A stretch of 64,000 bases of DNA from positions 1-64,000 of the forward strand of contig ONKL01000006.1 of the NCBI GenBank assembly GCA_900318395.1, given 5' to 3'. This document shows, piece after piece, positions 41,796 to 51,723 of the stretch (its first letter is position 1; each line of letters begins with the position of its first letter). A model generated the notes under the pieces. That model was given only the letters and a program-made list of their open reading frames with translations. It was not told the origin of the DNA and did no database searches. Source of the stretch: an uncultured Prevotella sp. Lineage in GTDB: Bacteria > Bacteroidota > Bacteroidia > Bacteroidales > Bacteroidaceae. Position numbers and translations under genes: made by a program.

Positions 41796-44700
41796 ACAAC
41801 AAGGTAGACCGCTATCCTGAAGAAGGTCTTGGCATTAAGACCGTATGGGATTTTATTAATCTGTATTCCGGTCAGTCATCTGGTCAGATTGGAAAGCTCG
41901 ACATTGTGACTGGCTATTTCACTATTCGTGCCCTTAGCAAACTCTATCGTGAGCTGCCAGAGCAGGATGAGTTTCGAATTGTGTCCTCTGAAATGGTGAG
42001 AGAGGAGCAACAATTAGAGGACATCAAAGACCTGCTGAATGGTGACTTTACCGTAGATACAGCTTTACAATTAGACCAATATGCCAAGGAAGCCAAGGCA
42101 TTCCTGGAGCGGAACACGGTGCAGATTCGTGCCATAGCCAATGCCTTCTGTCACGCCAAGGTGTATATGTTCAAGAACAACATCGCCCAGAACAACGGCT
42201 ACTACCTTACGGGCAGCAGCAATCTCACTGATGCAGGGCTTGGTCTGAAACCTACCTCGAATGTAGAACTAACCATTGGTGACTCTGTGAACAAGGCCAA
42301 TCCTGACTATAAGGAGGTATGCCACTGGTTTGAAGACATCTGGAAGACTGCCAAAGAGAAAATCCAAGATCCAGCCAATCCCACGGCTGGACTAATCAGC
42401 GTGAAAGACTACTTCATTCGTATGATTGAAGAGTATTTCCGCAAATACACGCCCGAAGAGATTTACTACAAGATACTCTTTGAAATCTTCAAGTCCGACC
42501 TCGACTTGGACGGCTATTCAATAGAGCACCAGCAAGACATGTCACTACTGCAGACCAGTGAGATATGGCGCACGCTGTTCAACTACCAGCAGAAGGGCGT
42601 TATCTCACTCATCAAGATGCTACGTAAATACAATGGTGCCATCCTGGCAGATGCCGTCGGACTTGGTAAGACATTCTCTGCGCTGGCCGTCATCAAGTTC
42701 TTTCAGATACAAGGCTATACCATCCTCCTGCTTTGTCCAAAGAAGCTGCAACAGAACTGGACACAATACCTGAAAGGAGCAGGCTCGCGCTTTGACAAAG
42801 ACCGTTTCGACTATCAGGTGCGCTTCCATACCGATTTGCAGAACGACCGTCTGCAAAACAGCTATGACACTTACAAGCTGGACTACTTGCAACATCGCGA
42901 AAAGCTGCTGATAGTCATTGACGAAAGTCATAATCTGCGTAACGAGAAGTCAAACCGGTATCAGAATCTGATGGATAGCATTATCAAGGCCCAGTCGCAA
43001 AGAGAGGGCCATCAACTGAAGGTGCTGATGCTTTCTGCCACTCCAATCAACACAGGTCTTAAAGATGTCAAAGGGCAATTCAACCTGATAGGTCGTGGAG
43101 AGGATAATGCCTTTGATACGGTGGACTTTGGTGTGGAATCACTCAAAAGTCTGTTTACTGATTCCCAACGCAAATATACAGAATGGTGCAAGGATGCTAA
43201 CCGCACCATTGGCAGTTTCATTGCCCAACTTTCGCCCAAGTTCTTCAATCTGACAGACAAGTTGATTGTAGCACGCACACGAAAGCTGATAGAAAAGACC
43301 TTAGGCGAGGATATGGGATTTCCTGAGAAGGCCAAGCCTAAGAATATATATAAAGGTGTAGACCACTTTGGCAAATACCAAAGCACAGACGAGATATACA
43401 AGGCTTTTGAGGAGCTGACATTGACGGCCTATCAGCCCAGTCTCTTCATTCCGGAATCCCAGCAACAGGCAAAGAAAGGTGCTAAGAATGAGTGGAACAA
43501 CAATGTGAACCGTGAGCGATTCTTAGTGAAGATGATGAGCATACTTTTTATGAAACGTCTGGAAAGTTCATGGTATTCCTGTATGCTCACAGTGAAGAAG
43601 GTGCTTGACGTGCACGAACGAACCCTTCAAATGGTACTCGACTACGAGAATCACAAGAAGAACGGGGTGATCAATGTGGACGTGCCTGATGAGGATGAGA
43701 ACTTTGATACAGACGACATGTTCACTCTGCGCAAAGGGACTATCAGCCTCAGCGAGATGAAGAACTTAGGTGGCTTCAAACGAGGACTTCAGCACAATGT
43801 AAAATGCCTGAACGAAATCTATCTGAGCCTGAAAGCCTTCGAGGAGGATTACAGGAACAAGTTTGAGCAGGATCAGAAATTGGACGAACTTGAAAAACTA
43901 CTCAAAGAGAAACAGCAGAGCAAGAACAGGAAGATTGTCATCTTCACAGCCTATAGCGATACAGCCAAGTTCCTCTTTGACGAGCTCCGGCTACGGGGCT
44001 TTGGTCGCATTGCCTCTGTGTCAGGCACAGAAATTCATACTTCAGGGAATCACCATACCAACGATTTCCAAGAGGTACTGCAAAGTTTTGCCCCTTACAG
44101 CAAACTCTATAAGGAGCGTGACTGGAGCCAGCTTTACGACGAAGCGAACCTTGACACCGAGACTTATTTTGATGCTGAGAAACGCCAGTATCGCGTACCT
44201 TATAATATATGGGAGGAGTTGGTGAGGAAAAAGGAGCCTAACGTTGTCCGTTTGCTGGATGATCCTATTGATATCCTGATAGCCTCAGACTGTCTTTCGG
44301 AAGGTCAGAACCTTCAGGATGCAGACATGCAGGTGAACTATGACATCCATTGGAACCCAGTAAGACTGATTCAGCGCTTCGGACGTATAGACCGTATCGG
44401 ATCTCCTAACAAACTGATACAATGCGTCAACTTCTGGCCTGCCAACTCGTTTGAGGAATACCTGCATCTGGAAGATCGCATCATGAACCGTATGGTAATC
44501 ATGAACCTCACAGGAGCAGAGACCCAGGAACTGAACGAGGAATATCTACAGATGGAGAAGGATAATCCGTTGGTGGATAAGAATGCAGACCGACTGCTGG
44601 CCGAACTGCAAAACAACAGCATCAGCGACATCGAGTCGCCACAGACGCTGTCACTCAAAGATTTCTCGCTCGAAGTATATCGCCAAGACCTGCTCGACTA

Positions 44701-45199
44701 TTTCGAGAAATACAAGCAACAGTTGGAAAGTATGCCCAACGGCATTTTCACAGGTTTCAAGAATGAGGACACGCTGTTTGAGAAGATTCCCGAAAGCCTG
44801 ATAGCCGTCATCGGCTATCCTAAACGTGAGCATGGAAGCAAGGAGCGTTATCAGGAGATTTATCTGATGTGTCAGCCAGCGGACAAGTCGAAGGCACCCA
44901 CCTTCACAGAGATGAACCGTGCAGAAATCTTGGAATTCCTAAGGAAGAACAAACTACGAGACCGTTCTATTCCAGATTGGATTGAGAAACCACAGAGCGA
45001 ACGTCTCACCAAACTGCAAGCCATCGTACAGCAATGGATGGAAGAGAAGGTGCCACAGCAAGCCACACTATCCATTCTCCAGATTGCACAATCTCGAAAG
45101 GGAATCAATCTGGCAGCGAAACAAGATGGCCAGCGTCTGGAAGAAAAATTCAAGAGAGAGAATTTTGATTTGATTGCCTGGGAATATATCAGTAAATAA
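41786..45199 (+). CDS. PLD-nuclease/SNF2-family helicase
   Basis: This is an 1137-residue cytoplasmic protein. Residues of about 30-190 look like a phospholipase D nuclease half (HAKVYMFKN and YYLTGSSNLTDAGLG). A superfamily 2 helicase of the SNF2/HepA kind follows: LADAVGLGKTFSALAVI (motif I), VIDESHNLRN (motif II, DESH), LMLSATPINT (motif III), and in the second lobe ASDCLSEGQNLQ and RLIQRFGRIDRIGS (motif VI). Such enzymes are the restriction component of several phage-defence systems, translocating on DNA and cutting it. The methyltransferase gene follows after 8 bases. The start ATG lies inside a predicted leader stem. Confidence 0.85.
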   Translation: MLIDNKVDRYPEEGLGIKTVWDFINLYSGQSSGQIGKLDIVTGYFTIRALSKLYRELPEQDEFRIVSSEMVREEQQLEDIKDLLNGDFTVDTALQLDQYAKEAKAFLERNTVQIRAIANAFCHAKVYMFKNNIAQNNGYYLTGSSNLTDAGLGLKPTSNVELTIGDSVNKANPDYKEVCHWFEDIWKTAKEKIQDPANPTAGLISVKDYFIRMIEEYFRKYTPEEIYYKILFEIFKSDLDLDGYSIEHQQDMSLLQTSEIWRTLFNYQQKGVISLIKMLRKYNGAILADAVGLGKTFSALAVIKFFQIQGYTILLLCPKKLQQNWTQYLKGAGSRFDKDRFDYQVRFHTDLQNDRLQNSYDTYKLDYLQHREKLLIVIDESHNLRNEKSNRYQNLMDSIIKAQSQREGHQLKVLMLSATPINTGLKDVKGQFNLIGRGEDNAFDTVDFGVESLKSLFTDSQRKYTEWCKDANRTIGSFIAQLSPKFFNLTDKLIVARTRKLIEKTLGEDMGFPEKAKPKNIYKGVDHFGKYQSTDEIYKAFEELTLTAYQPSLFIPESQQQAKKGAKNEWNNNVNRERFLVKMMSILFMKRLESSWYSCMLTVKKVLDVHERTLQMVLDYENHKKNGVINVDVPDEDENFDTDDMFTLRKGTISLSEMKNLGGFKRGLQHNVKCLNEIYLSLKAFEEDYRNKFEQDQKLDELEKLLKEKQQSKNRKIVIFTAYSDTAKFLFDELRLRGFGRIASVSGTEIHTSGNHHTNDFQEVLQSFAPYSKLYKERDWSQLYDEANLDTETYFDAEKRQYRVPYNIWEELVRKKEPNVVRLLDDPIDILIASDCLSEGQNLQDADMQVNYDIHWNPVRLIQRFGRIDRIGSPNKLIQCVNFWPANSFEEYLHLEDRIMNRMVIMNLTGAETQELNEEYLQMEKDNPLVDKNADRLLAELQNNSISDIESPQTLSLKDFSLEVYRQDLLDYFEKYKQQLESMPNGIFTGFKNEDTLFEKIPESLIAVIGYPKREHGSKERYQEIYLMCQPADKSKAPTFTEMNRAEILEFLRKNKLRDRSIPDWIEKPQSERLTKLQAIVQQWMEEKVPQQATLSILQIAQSRKGINLAAKQDGQRLEEKFKRENFDLIAWEYISK

Positions 45200-45207
45200 C
45201 AAGCACT

Positions 45208-48200
45208 ATGAATACTATTTTAAGAAAGTTTGTCAACGAGCCGCTGTTCGATGCCTGTGCAGCCATGCTCAACCATTTACATATCGAATTTAATGAGGTG
45301 ACTCGAACCCCAGTTCCTTTTGAAGGTCTTTATCGGAATCCGCTGACTAAAGCCTTACAAGAGATTATGTCTAAAGTAGACAATACCTATTTTATTGGTA
45401 CTGTGGATGAGGCTTCTCTGTCTGGGCATGCTGTACATCAGGACGAGAACTATGTGACCACCAAAGCTTCAGAAGGCAAATACATAGGTATGATGATATT
45501 CGCCGTTGACATAAAAGGAAGTCATACGCTGACACGTACAGAGATGGCTACCTTGACTCGCGGATTCAATCGTATAGCAGCTGCCCAGCCTGTAGTGCTA
45601 TTCATCAAGCTGGGTGACCATCTGGCACTCGCTACTTGCGAACGTAGCGAATATACCCAGCAATGGCGCGATGGTGAGAAACTTGGCAAGGTCAGTATGC
45701 TTCGTAACATCAACTGCCAGAATCCTCATCGTGGGCATATCGACATTTTGGAAAGCATTGGAGATAAAGCATATCCGACGTTTGAAGAACTCTATAAACA
45801 TTGGATGCAGGTGTTCTCCAACGAACTGCTTACCAAGAAATTCTATAATGATCTCTTTGAGTGGTATCAGTGGGCTGTATCGCCAGAGGCTAAGGTTACC
45901 TTCCCTGGTGATGTAGATACGCAGGAAGATGACCGTGAGGATATTGACACCCGTATTATCCGACTAATTACACGACTGATGTTCGTATGGTTCATCAAGC
46001 AGAAAGGCCTCGTGCCCTCAAACATCTTCGATAAGAAATATGTGACTACCATCTTAAAGGATTTCGATGCACAGAGCACAACAGAGGGCAACTACTATCA
46101 GGCCATTTTGCAAAACCTCTTCTTTGGGACCCTGAATCGTCCCATCATGGAGGATGGAGAGCGACGCGAATTTGCACAGGCTAACACGGCTGATGTGAAG
46201 AACCTATATCGTTATGCAGAATTATTCTCTATCAGCGAGGATGAAGTCATTGACTTATTCTCCACAGTTCCCTTCCTCAATTGTGGACTCTTTGAGTGTC
46301 AAGATAAGACTAAAACACTGGATGGAGTAGAGCGCAGATTCTATTACGATGGGTTCTCTCGTAATGGCCGCAAGAAGAATGGGGTTTTCTTGTATCGTGC
46401 CTTCGTGCCAAACGTACTGTTCTTCCATCCTATAAAAGGTATTATTTCCATATTCAACAAATATGTGTTCACCATCGAAGAGAACACACCACAAGATGTT
46501 CAAGTGGCTCTCGACCCAGAGTTGTTAGGTAAGGTGTTTGAAAACCTGTTGGGTGCCTATAACCCTGAGACAAAAGAGACAGCACGCAATGAGAGTGGTT
46601 CGTTCTACACGCCACGTGAGATTGTTCAATATATGGTGAATGAGAGCCTGGTAGCCCATTTGAAGCAAACGGTTGGTGCAGAATTGGAACCCCAGTATCG
46701 CCAGTTGTTGGATTTCACTACAGAGGAAGTACAATTAACAGCAGATCAGAAAGCACAGATTCTGCACTCGCTCTTCAATTGTAAGATTCTCGATCCAGCT
46801 TGCGGTTCTGGTGCATTTCCAATGGGTATGCTCCAGCAGATGGTTCATATCTTGCAACAGGTAGACCCAGACAACAGCCAATGGCGAGAGGTGTTGCTGA
46901 ATATGGCTGTGGATGAGAGTCGCAGGGCTTTTGGCATCGTGGATGAAGATGAACGCAAGAAGAAGCTCTTGGAGATAGAAGAGACTTTCAATAATGGTTT
47001 GAACTCACCCGACTACACTCGCAAACTATATATCATCGAGTCTTGTATCTATGGTGTCGATATACAGCCAATAGCCATGCTGATTTCCAGACTGCGTTTC
47101 TTTATCACACTTATCTGCGAACAGACAGACATTCAGCGTGACAAACCCGAAATAAACTTCGGTATCAAGACCCTACCCAATTTGGAGTCAAAGTTCGTGG
47201 CTGCCAACTCTCTTATCAATGCTAACATTCATCAGTATAATGAGGACTGGACGAATGATGAGGTACTTGCACTACTTAAAAATGAGCTGATTGCCATCCG
47301 TCGTCGTCATTTCTATACACGCAAGCGTAGTGAAAAGATTCGTTTGCTGAAAGAAGATGAAGCCAAGCGCAAACAGATACATGAACACATTAATCGTTTG
47401 GTGGGAGAACCCAACGAAGAAAAGATAGCCTCATTGCAACAACAGATTGCTGACAACGAAAAACTATTGGAGATGTATCAAGGAGAAGACTGGGTAGAAG
47501 AAGCTGTTCAGAAGGACTTGTTCTCAGAACCTCAGATTATTCGTGTGGATAGAAACAAGCGAGAGCGTGACCGTATCAATAGCGTCATTTCTGCTTGCCG
47601 TCGTGACATTGAACATGAACAGAATAAATGTACACCCCAAGGATTTGAAGCTGCAGTATTGCAAGTAACAGATTGGAATCCCTACGACCAGAATAGCGTT
47701 TCACCTTTCCTTGATATAGAGTGGATGTTTGGCGTAACGGATGGATTTGATATTGTGATTGGTAATCCGCCATATATTCAGCTTCAAGCAGATAAAGGAA
47801 AGTTGGCTAAATTATATGCTCCTTGTGATTATAAGACTTATAACGGCAGTGGAGATATTTATTGCTTATTCTATGAACGTGGCAATATTTTGCTTAAAAA
47901 TAATGGTATCCTTTGCTTCATTACCTCTAACAAATGGATGAGATCTGATTATGGTTTTGAATTGAGAAAATATTTGGTGGTAAAGACTAATCCTCAAACA
48001 TTGATTGATTTTGGAGAGACTCATGTTTTCGAAAGTGCAACTGTCATGACAAATATACTTCTTTTCAATAAAGAAGATAGCAGCCATAATCTAAGAGCTA
48101 CTCAGATAGAAGATGATTTCAAAGATCCTGGCGCATTGAAAGAGTATGTAGATAATCATTTTCTATGGTGTCGTTTCGAATCCGATGAAACATGGGTAAT

Positions 48201-49053
48201 AGCAGAAGATTCCATAAGACATCTTAGGAAGAAAATATCTTCAATTGGTAAACCATTAAATAAATGGAATATCGCAATAAACTATGGAATAAAGACTGGT
48301 TGTGATAGAGCTTTCTTTATTAGTTCGGAGGTTCGTAATTCCCTCCTGTCTTCATGTAAAACAGAAGAAGAAAGAAAACGAACAGACGACATTATTCGTC
48401 CGATGCTTCAAGGAAAGAATATACGTAAGTTTGGAGTGAATTGGATGGAAAAATGGATGATTAATACTCATAACGGAGTCAGGGGCAAATTAAACAGAAT
48501 TAATGTTGATGAATATCCTGCTATAAAATCACACTTGGACGGATATTACTCACGATTAGTCAATCGTTCTGATAAAGGGGATACTCCTTATAATCTTAGA
48601 AATTGTGCTTACGTTTTAGAATTTGACAAACCAAAGATTATATATCCAGAAACGACTAAGTTTATGCCATTCTATTTTGACGAGAATGGGTATCTGACAA
48701 CGAAGACATGTTTCATTATGGTAGGAGAGCATATTTCTTTCCTTACTGCATTTTTCAACTCATCATTATTCAAATTCTGTTTCAGAGATAACTTTGTAGC
48801 GTTGTTTGGTGGTGCAAGAAGTCTTGGTAAAACATATTTTGAGAAGATACCTGTTCTCGAGGTAGACGATGCAACAGATGAGGAATTCCGTTCTCTTGTA
48901 CTCGATATTCAAAAAGAATATTCTGATGAGAAAGCAAAAGCCATTGACCAACGCATCTTTGACCTCTATGGTTTAACGCAAGAAGAACGCGATGCTATTG
49001 GTTACATTGATTACCACAATAATAACGATAACGAAATTGACGACGATGAGTAG
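45208..49053 (+). CDS. Eco57I-class N6-adenine DNA methyltransferase
   Basis: This is a 1281-residue protein. After an N-terminal domain of about 450 residues it holds motif I KILDPACGSGAFPMGML and the catalytic motif IV FDIVIGNPPYIQ near residue 850. The long insert between them is rich in helices (KRKQIHEHINRLVGE). The C-terminal 350 residues are the target-recognition part. It resembles type IIG and PglX/BrxX-like enzymes, with no PD-(D/E)xK nuclease motif that I can see. As the partner of the PLD helicase it should methylate host DNA for self/non-self discrimination. The last 350 residues are more AT-rich than the rest, which fits a swapped specificity region. Confidence 0.87.
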   Translation: MNTILRKFVNEPLFDACAAMLNHLHIEFNEVTRTPVPFEGLYRNPLTKALQEIMSKVDNTYFIGTVDEASLSGHAVHQDENYVTTKASEGKYIGMMIFAVDIKGSHTLTRTEMATLTRGFNRIAAAQPVVLFIKLGDHLALATCERSEYTQQWRDGEKLGKVSMLRNINCQNPHRGHIDILESIGDKAYPTFEELYKHWMQVFSNELLTKKFYNDLFEWYQWAVSPEAKVTFPGDVDTQEDDREDIDTRIIRLITRLMFVWFIKQKGLVPSNIFDKKYVTTILKDFDAQSTTEGNYYQAILQNLFFGTLNRPIMEDGERREFAQANTADVKNLYRYAELFSISEDEVIDLFSTVPFLNCGLFECQDKTKTLDGVERRFYYDGFSRNGRKKNGVFLYRAFVPNVLFFHPIKGIISIFNKYVFTIEENTPQDVQVALDPELLGKVFENLLGAYNPETKETARNESGSFYTPREIVQYMVNESLVAHLKQTVGAELEPQYRQLLDFTTEEVQLTADQKAQILHSLFNCKILDPACGSGAFPMGMLQQMVHILQQVDPDNSQWREVLLNMAVDESRRAFGIVDEDERKKKLLEIEETFNNGLNSPDYTRKLYIIESCIYGVDIQPIAMLISRLRFFITLICEQTDIQRDKPEINFGIKTLPNLESKFVAANSLINANIHQYNEDWTNDEVLALLKNELIAIRRRHFYTRKRSEKIRLLKEDEAKRKQIHEHINRLVGEPNEEKIASLQQQIADNEKLLEMYQGEDWVEEAVQKDLFSEPQIIRVDRNKRERDRINSVISACRRDIEHEQNKCTPQGFEAAVLQVTDWNPYDQNSVSPFLDIEWMFGVTDGFDIVIGNPPYIQLQADKGKLAKLYAPCDYKTYNGSGDIYCLFYERGNILLKNNGILCFITSNKWMRSDYGFELRKYLVVKTNPQTLIDFGETHVFESATVMTNILLFNKEDSSHNLRATQIEDDFKDPGALKEYVDNHFLWCRFESDETWVIAEDSIRHLRKKISSIGKPLNKWNIAINYGIKTGCDRAFFISSEVRNSLLSSCKTEEERKRTDDIIRPMLQGKNIRKFGVNWMEKWMINTHNGVRGKLNRINVDEYPAIKSHLDGYYSRLVNRSDKGDTPYNLRNCAYVLEFDKPKIIYPETTKFMPFYFDENGYLTTKTCFIMVGEHISFLTAFFNSSLFKFCFRDNFVALFGGARSLGKTYFEKIPVLEVDDATDEEFRSLVLDIQKEYSDEKAKAIDQRIFDLYGLTQEERDAIGYIDYHNNNDNEIDDDE

Positions 49054-49060
49054 GGACCAA

Positions 49061-49957
49061 CTACTGCCACAATGCTTCCTGTTTCCAAGATTGTGGGAAC
49101 CCAAGAGCACCAGGATAGACACTCGGATAGAGAGAAAAAAGCTGAGCAAGGTCTTGTGTCAGCGTGTTGGAAGGGGCGATGAGGTTCAGCCAATAACGAA
49201 TGATGGCAAGAACAAAATAGGTGCGTTGTGTTCCTGCGGAAGGCTGAGGAATGAAGGTGTTGCGAGGATGACGCGGCATCAAAGGACGTACACCCAGTGT
49301 CCTGTTCCAGAGACGGGCATGATGGGCGCAGACGTTGCGGACGTAAACCAATGTGTGGAGCCACGAGACAAAGACGGTGTCACTAACTCCAAAGGCTGCT
49401 GCCACATCGCGCTTTGCACGTCCAGGCTTCAGGTTCTGGTAGAGAATGGACATCGTACCAAAAGAGGTGATTTCAAGGGTTATCCAACTTGGGGGCAGAG
49501 GATCGCTGTATTTTCGCCTGAACGACCGAACAAACTGTTCGTCGCTGCGCAGAAATTCATCGTGAATACTCGCCAGAGTCTTTGTATGTTGCGAAGAATT
49601 GGTGAAAAGGTTCGGGTCACTAAACCAGTAGCCATCATGAGCCAGCGACATGACATAGGCCATCTGGGTGCGGACTGCAATTTCGATGGGCTCAATAGCG
49701 GAGAGGACTATATGTCGCAGATGACTGTCGAATTCATAGAGCATCCTTGCTTGTTCAAAAGTACTGCCAGGTTTAAAGATGTGATTCTGCCTGTCTGCCA
49801 AAAGCGGATACCAGTAACCGCTCATTCGATAATAACTGACTTTGTGGAGCCATTTTTCTGCTTCTTGCTCATCGGCTATCATCAAACCACGTTGCTTCAG
49901 AATGCTAATCTGATTAGCAAACGTCTGAATATGCTTAGGATATGGTACTTTGTTCAT
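49061..49957 (-). CDS. AbiF/Abi_2 family HEPN protein
   Basis: This is a 298-residue protein of the Abi_2 (AbiD/AbiF) family. It starts MNKVPYPKHIQTFANQISIL, then HKVSYYRMSGYWYPLL, IEPIEIAVRTQMAY and SWLHTLVYVRNVCAHHARLWNR in short pieces. RNVCAH is the Rx4H motif of HEPN ribonucleases. Such proteins act as abortive-infection toxins. The start at 49957 (third of three consecutive ATGs) is chosen; 49960 and 49963 are also possible. It converges on the methyltransferase with 7 bases between stops. A candidate structured RNA and promoter lie immediately upstream. Confidence 0.85.
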   Translation of the reverse strand: MNKVPYPKHIQTFANQISILKQRGLMIADEQEAEKWLHKVSYYRMSGYWYPLLADRQNHIFKPGSTFEQARMLYEFDSHLRHIVLSAIEPIEIAVRTQMAYVMSLAHDGYWFSDPNLFTNSSQHTKTLASIHDEFLRSDEQFVRSFRRKYSDPLPPSWITLEITSFGTMSILYQNLKPGRAKRDVAAAFGVSDTVFVSWLHTLVYVRNVCAHHARLWNRTLGVRPLMPRHPRNTFIPQPSAGTQRTYFVLAIIRYWLNLIAPSNTLTQDLAQLFSLYPSVYPGALGFPQSWKQEALWQ

Positions 49958-49964
49958 CATCATA

Positions 49965-50018
49965 TAATAAAAAAGGCTCACCCTAAGCGCGCTGTTCTAC
50001 GGGAAGCGGGGTAAGCTT
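49965..50018 (-). ncRNA. Candidate abiF RNA upstream of the AbiF gene
   Basis: On the minus strand GCTTACCC (50016-50009) pairs with GGGTGAGC (49982-49975), one G-U pair allowed. The loop holds CGCTTCCCG and a GCGCGCTT stretch that could form a pseudoknot, and a TTTTTT run follows directly. The promoter at 50025 would start the RNA just before the stem. A conserved abiF RNA motif preceding abiF genes and ending in a terminator is known from comparative studies, and this matches its position and layout. The assignment is by eye. Confidence 0.6.
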
Positions 50019-50024
50019 GTTGGT

Positions 50025-50055
50025 GCAAAGATACAACTTTTTTGTGAATGAACAA
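50025..50055 (-). promoter_or_regulatory. Promoter of the abiF RNA and AbiF gene
   Basis: On the minus strand TTG (50053-50055), 19 bases, TATCTTTGC (50025-50033). The predicted transcription start is about 50018, the first base of the candidate RNA. Confidence 0.75.
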
Positions 50056-50102
50056 ACAAATGAACGAATTTTTTGATGAAAATACTAAATAAAACCTATA
50101 AG

Positions 50103-51194
50103 ATGAGTAAACTAACCGACTTTTATACCCATAAGGCTTCGCTTCTGGAAGAAAGAAAGCCTATTGACCCACAATGGGAAATGTTAGAAGACCAACTACT
50201 GAAAGAGGAACTGTTGCCAGAACTGATAGAGCAACTAAAAAGTGTGCTTTCAAAAGTGAAAAGCCCACTGATGTTTAGTGGTTGCTATGACCCCAATGGT
50301 TGTCTAAGTGTGTCTTTCACAAGGAACTGTATACAAGTGTCAACCCTTTCACCATCTCTACCATCCGTTAAAGATGCTCAGGGAGTGGGGAGTTCTGACG
50401 ATGTGTCAGAAGTTACGATTGCCGCAGAACCTGATATGATCGAAAGTGAGGAAGTGGTGCCCCCTGAGCCACGAAACACAAAAGCCAAATCTGTTGGTTT
50501 CTCTGTTTCATTCCGTGATGGGACCGTCTATCACGAGAAGAAGGCTGTGAATACATGGATTCTTGCATTGAAGAAAATTGGTTTAGAGAATATCTGCAAT
50601 AATCGCAGCCGTCATGAAGCATGGCATAGAGTGAATGGGCAAGATATTTGCATTGTGGAACGTACAGAAATAGTAAGAGACTCAGACGGAAAATCTCCTC
50701 AGACATTGGTTGATGGTTTCTATGTAATGACACAACTGAGCAATGACCAAAAAGAAAAGGATCTATTAGCTCTTGGTAAGTATATGTCCAAATTGGGTAT
50801 AAAAGTTGTCTGGGATGATGATGTTGAAGAATCTGCAGTTGTAGAAGAGCAGAAAGCCCCAATTATCAATGAGGATGCTCAGTATTGGAACTATCCCATC
50901 AAAGAGCAGTTCCGTTCATTCTTGTCAAGACAGAAATCAGAAAGTACTGCAAACAGCTATACGAGTACGCTTGATAACGCAGTACGTAAGTGGATTAACA
51001 AGGAAGTTGATGCGCAGGCTGATTCTGTATTCAGCTACACTTCGGTTGAAGATGTTCGTCTATGCATCGACATGCTCAATGCTTCTGCTGATTATGTTGC
51101 AGAAAATGACCGCAAGCATCACTCCATGTCAGCGGCTCTGAATCAGTATCTACTATTTGTAGAGGATATAGAAGCCCGATATGGTAAAGAATGA
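50103..51194 (+). CDS. Unknown protein with integrase-like core-binding domain, in defence island
   Basis: This is a 363-residue protein. The first 100 residues are helical (QLLKEELLPELIEQLKSVLS). Residues of about 130-250 form a mixed domain (VGFSVSFRDGTVYHEKKAVNTW in pieces) that I do not recognise. The last 100 residues look like the N-terminal SAM-like core-binding domain of tyrosine recombinases (FRSFLSRQKSESTANSYTST), without any catalytic domain. The start MSKLTDFYTHK at 50103 is preferred. It is divergent from the AbiF gene and overlaps the next gene by four bases. Confidence 0.7.
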   Translation: MSKLTDFYTHKASLLEERKPIDPQWEMLEDQLLKEELLPELIEQLKSVLSKVKSPLMFSGCYDPNGCLSVSFTRNCIQVSTLSPSLPSVKDAQGVGSSDDVSEVTIAAEPDMIESEEVVPPEPRNTKAKSVGFSVSFRDGTVYHEKKAVNTWILALKKIGLENICNNRSRHEAWHRVNGQDICIVERTEIVRDSDGKSPQTLVDGFYVMTQLSNDQKEKDLLALGKYMSKLGIKVVWDDDVEESAVVEEQKAPIINEDAQYWNYPIKEQFRSFLSRQKSESTANSYTSTLDNAVRKWINKEVDAQADSVFSYTSVEDVRLCIDMLNASADYVAENDRKHHSMSAALNQYLLFVEDIEARYGKE

Positions 51195-51655
51195 AGAACA
51201 ATAAATGTAGACCTCCAGCATTATTAATGACAGATATGAAAGTAACAAAGATTAGCAAAGAGCGTCTTGGGGCGTATGTAGCTTTCCCAAGAACGCAATG
51301 TAAGGGACTGACGGAGCCGTTGGACGTCCGTCAAGATGAGTTTAAGATTGTTGAGGTTAATGACGTGCCGGGGATGGGTACGGCTAAACTGATAGAAGCT
51401 GTCGACACTCCAAGAAGGGTGTATCAACTGTTCTTACCGGATAATGAGGCGCAGTTTGATGATTATCTCAGCAAACTGTTAGGGATGCACGAGAGCCCAA
51501 CGTATATAGACGGCGACACGTCGTTCATCATTATCTTTCAAGGTAATCATGATAGTGTCGAAATCAATCAGCTGAACTATAAGGAGGTGGTAGCTGCGAT
51601 ACGAAAGGATCGTGAACGAGCTGCTTGGTGGTGGTATCTGTATGGAAAGAAATAA
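51191..51655 (+). CDS. Unknown 154-aa protein coupled to the preceding gene
   Basis: This is a 154-residue soluble protein of unknown function. Its ATG overlaps the previous TGA (ATGA at 51191-51194). It has a beta-rich core (DEFKIVEVNDVPGMGTAKLI, FIIIFQGNHDSVEINQL) and an aromatic end (RAAWWWYLYGKK). A good terminator follows. With the previous gene it makes a two-gene unit inside the defence island. Confidence 0.65.
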   Translation: MKNNKCRPPALLMTDMKVTKISKERLGAYVAFPRTQCKGLTEPLDVRQDEFKIVEVNDVPGMGTAKLIEAVDTPRRVYQLFLPDNEAQFDDYLSKLLGMHESPTYIDGDTSFIIIFQGNHDSVEINQLNYKEVVAAIRKDRERAAWWWYLYGKK

Positions 51656-51686
51656 AAGAGTATGAGCAATTATCGTACAAATAGCA

Positions 51687-51723
51687 TTCAAGGCTTGCAT
51701 CACTGCAGGCCTTGAACGTTTTT
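51687..51723 (+). terminator. Rho-independent terminator of the defence island
   Basis: TTCAAGGCTTGCA (51687-51699) pairs with TGCAGGCCTTGAA (51704-51716) with one wobble pair, then CGTTTTT. The rest of 51724-52061 holds the fucosidase promoter and no gene. Confidence 0.8.

Noticed and set aside
48992..50014. 340-codon plus-strand frame
   Set aside because: It lies antisense to the AbiF gene and overlaps the methyltransferase end; the minus strand has the HEPN motif and a promoter.
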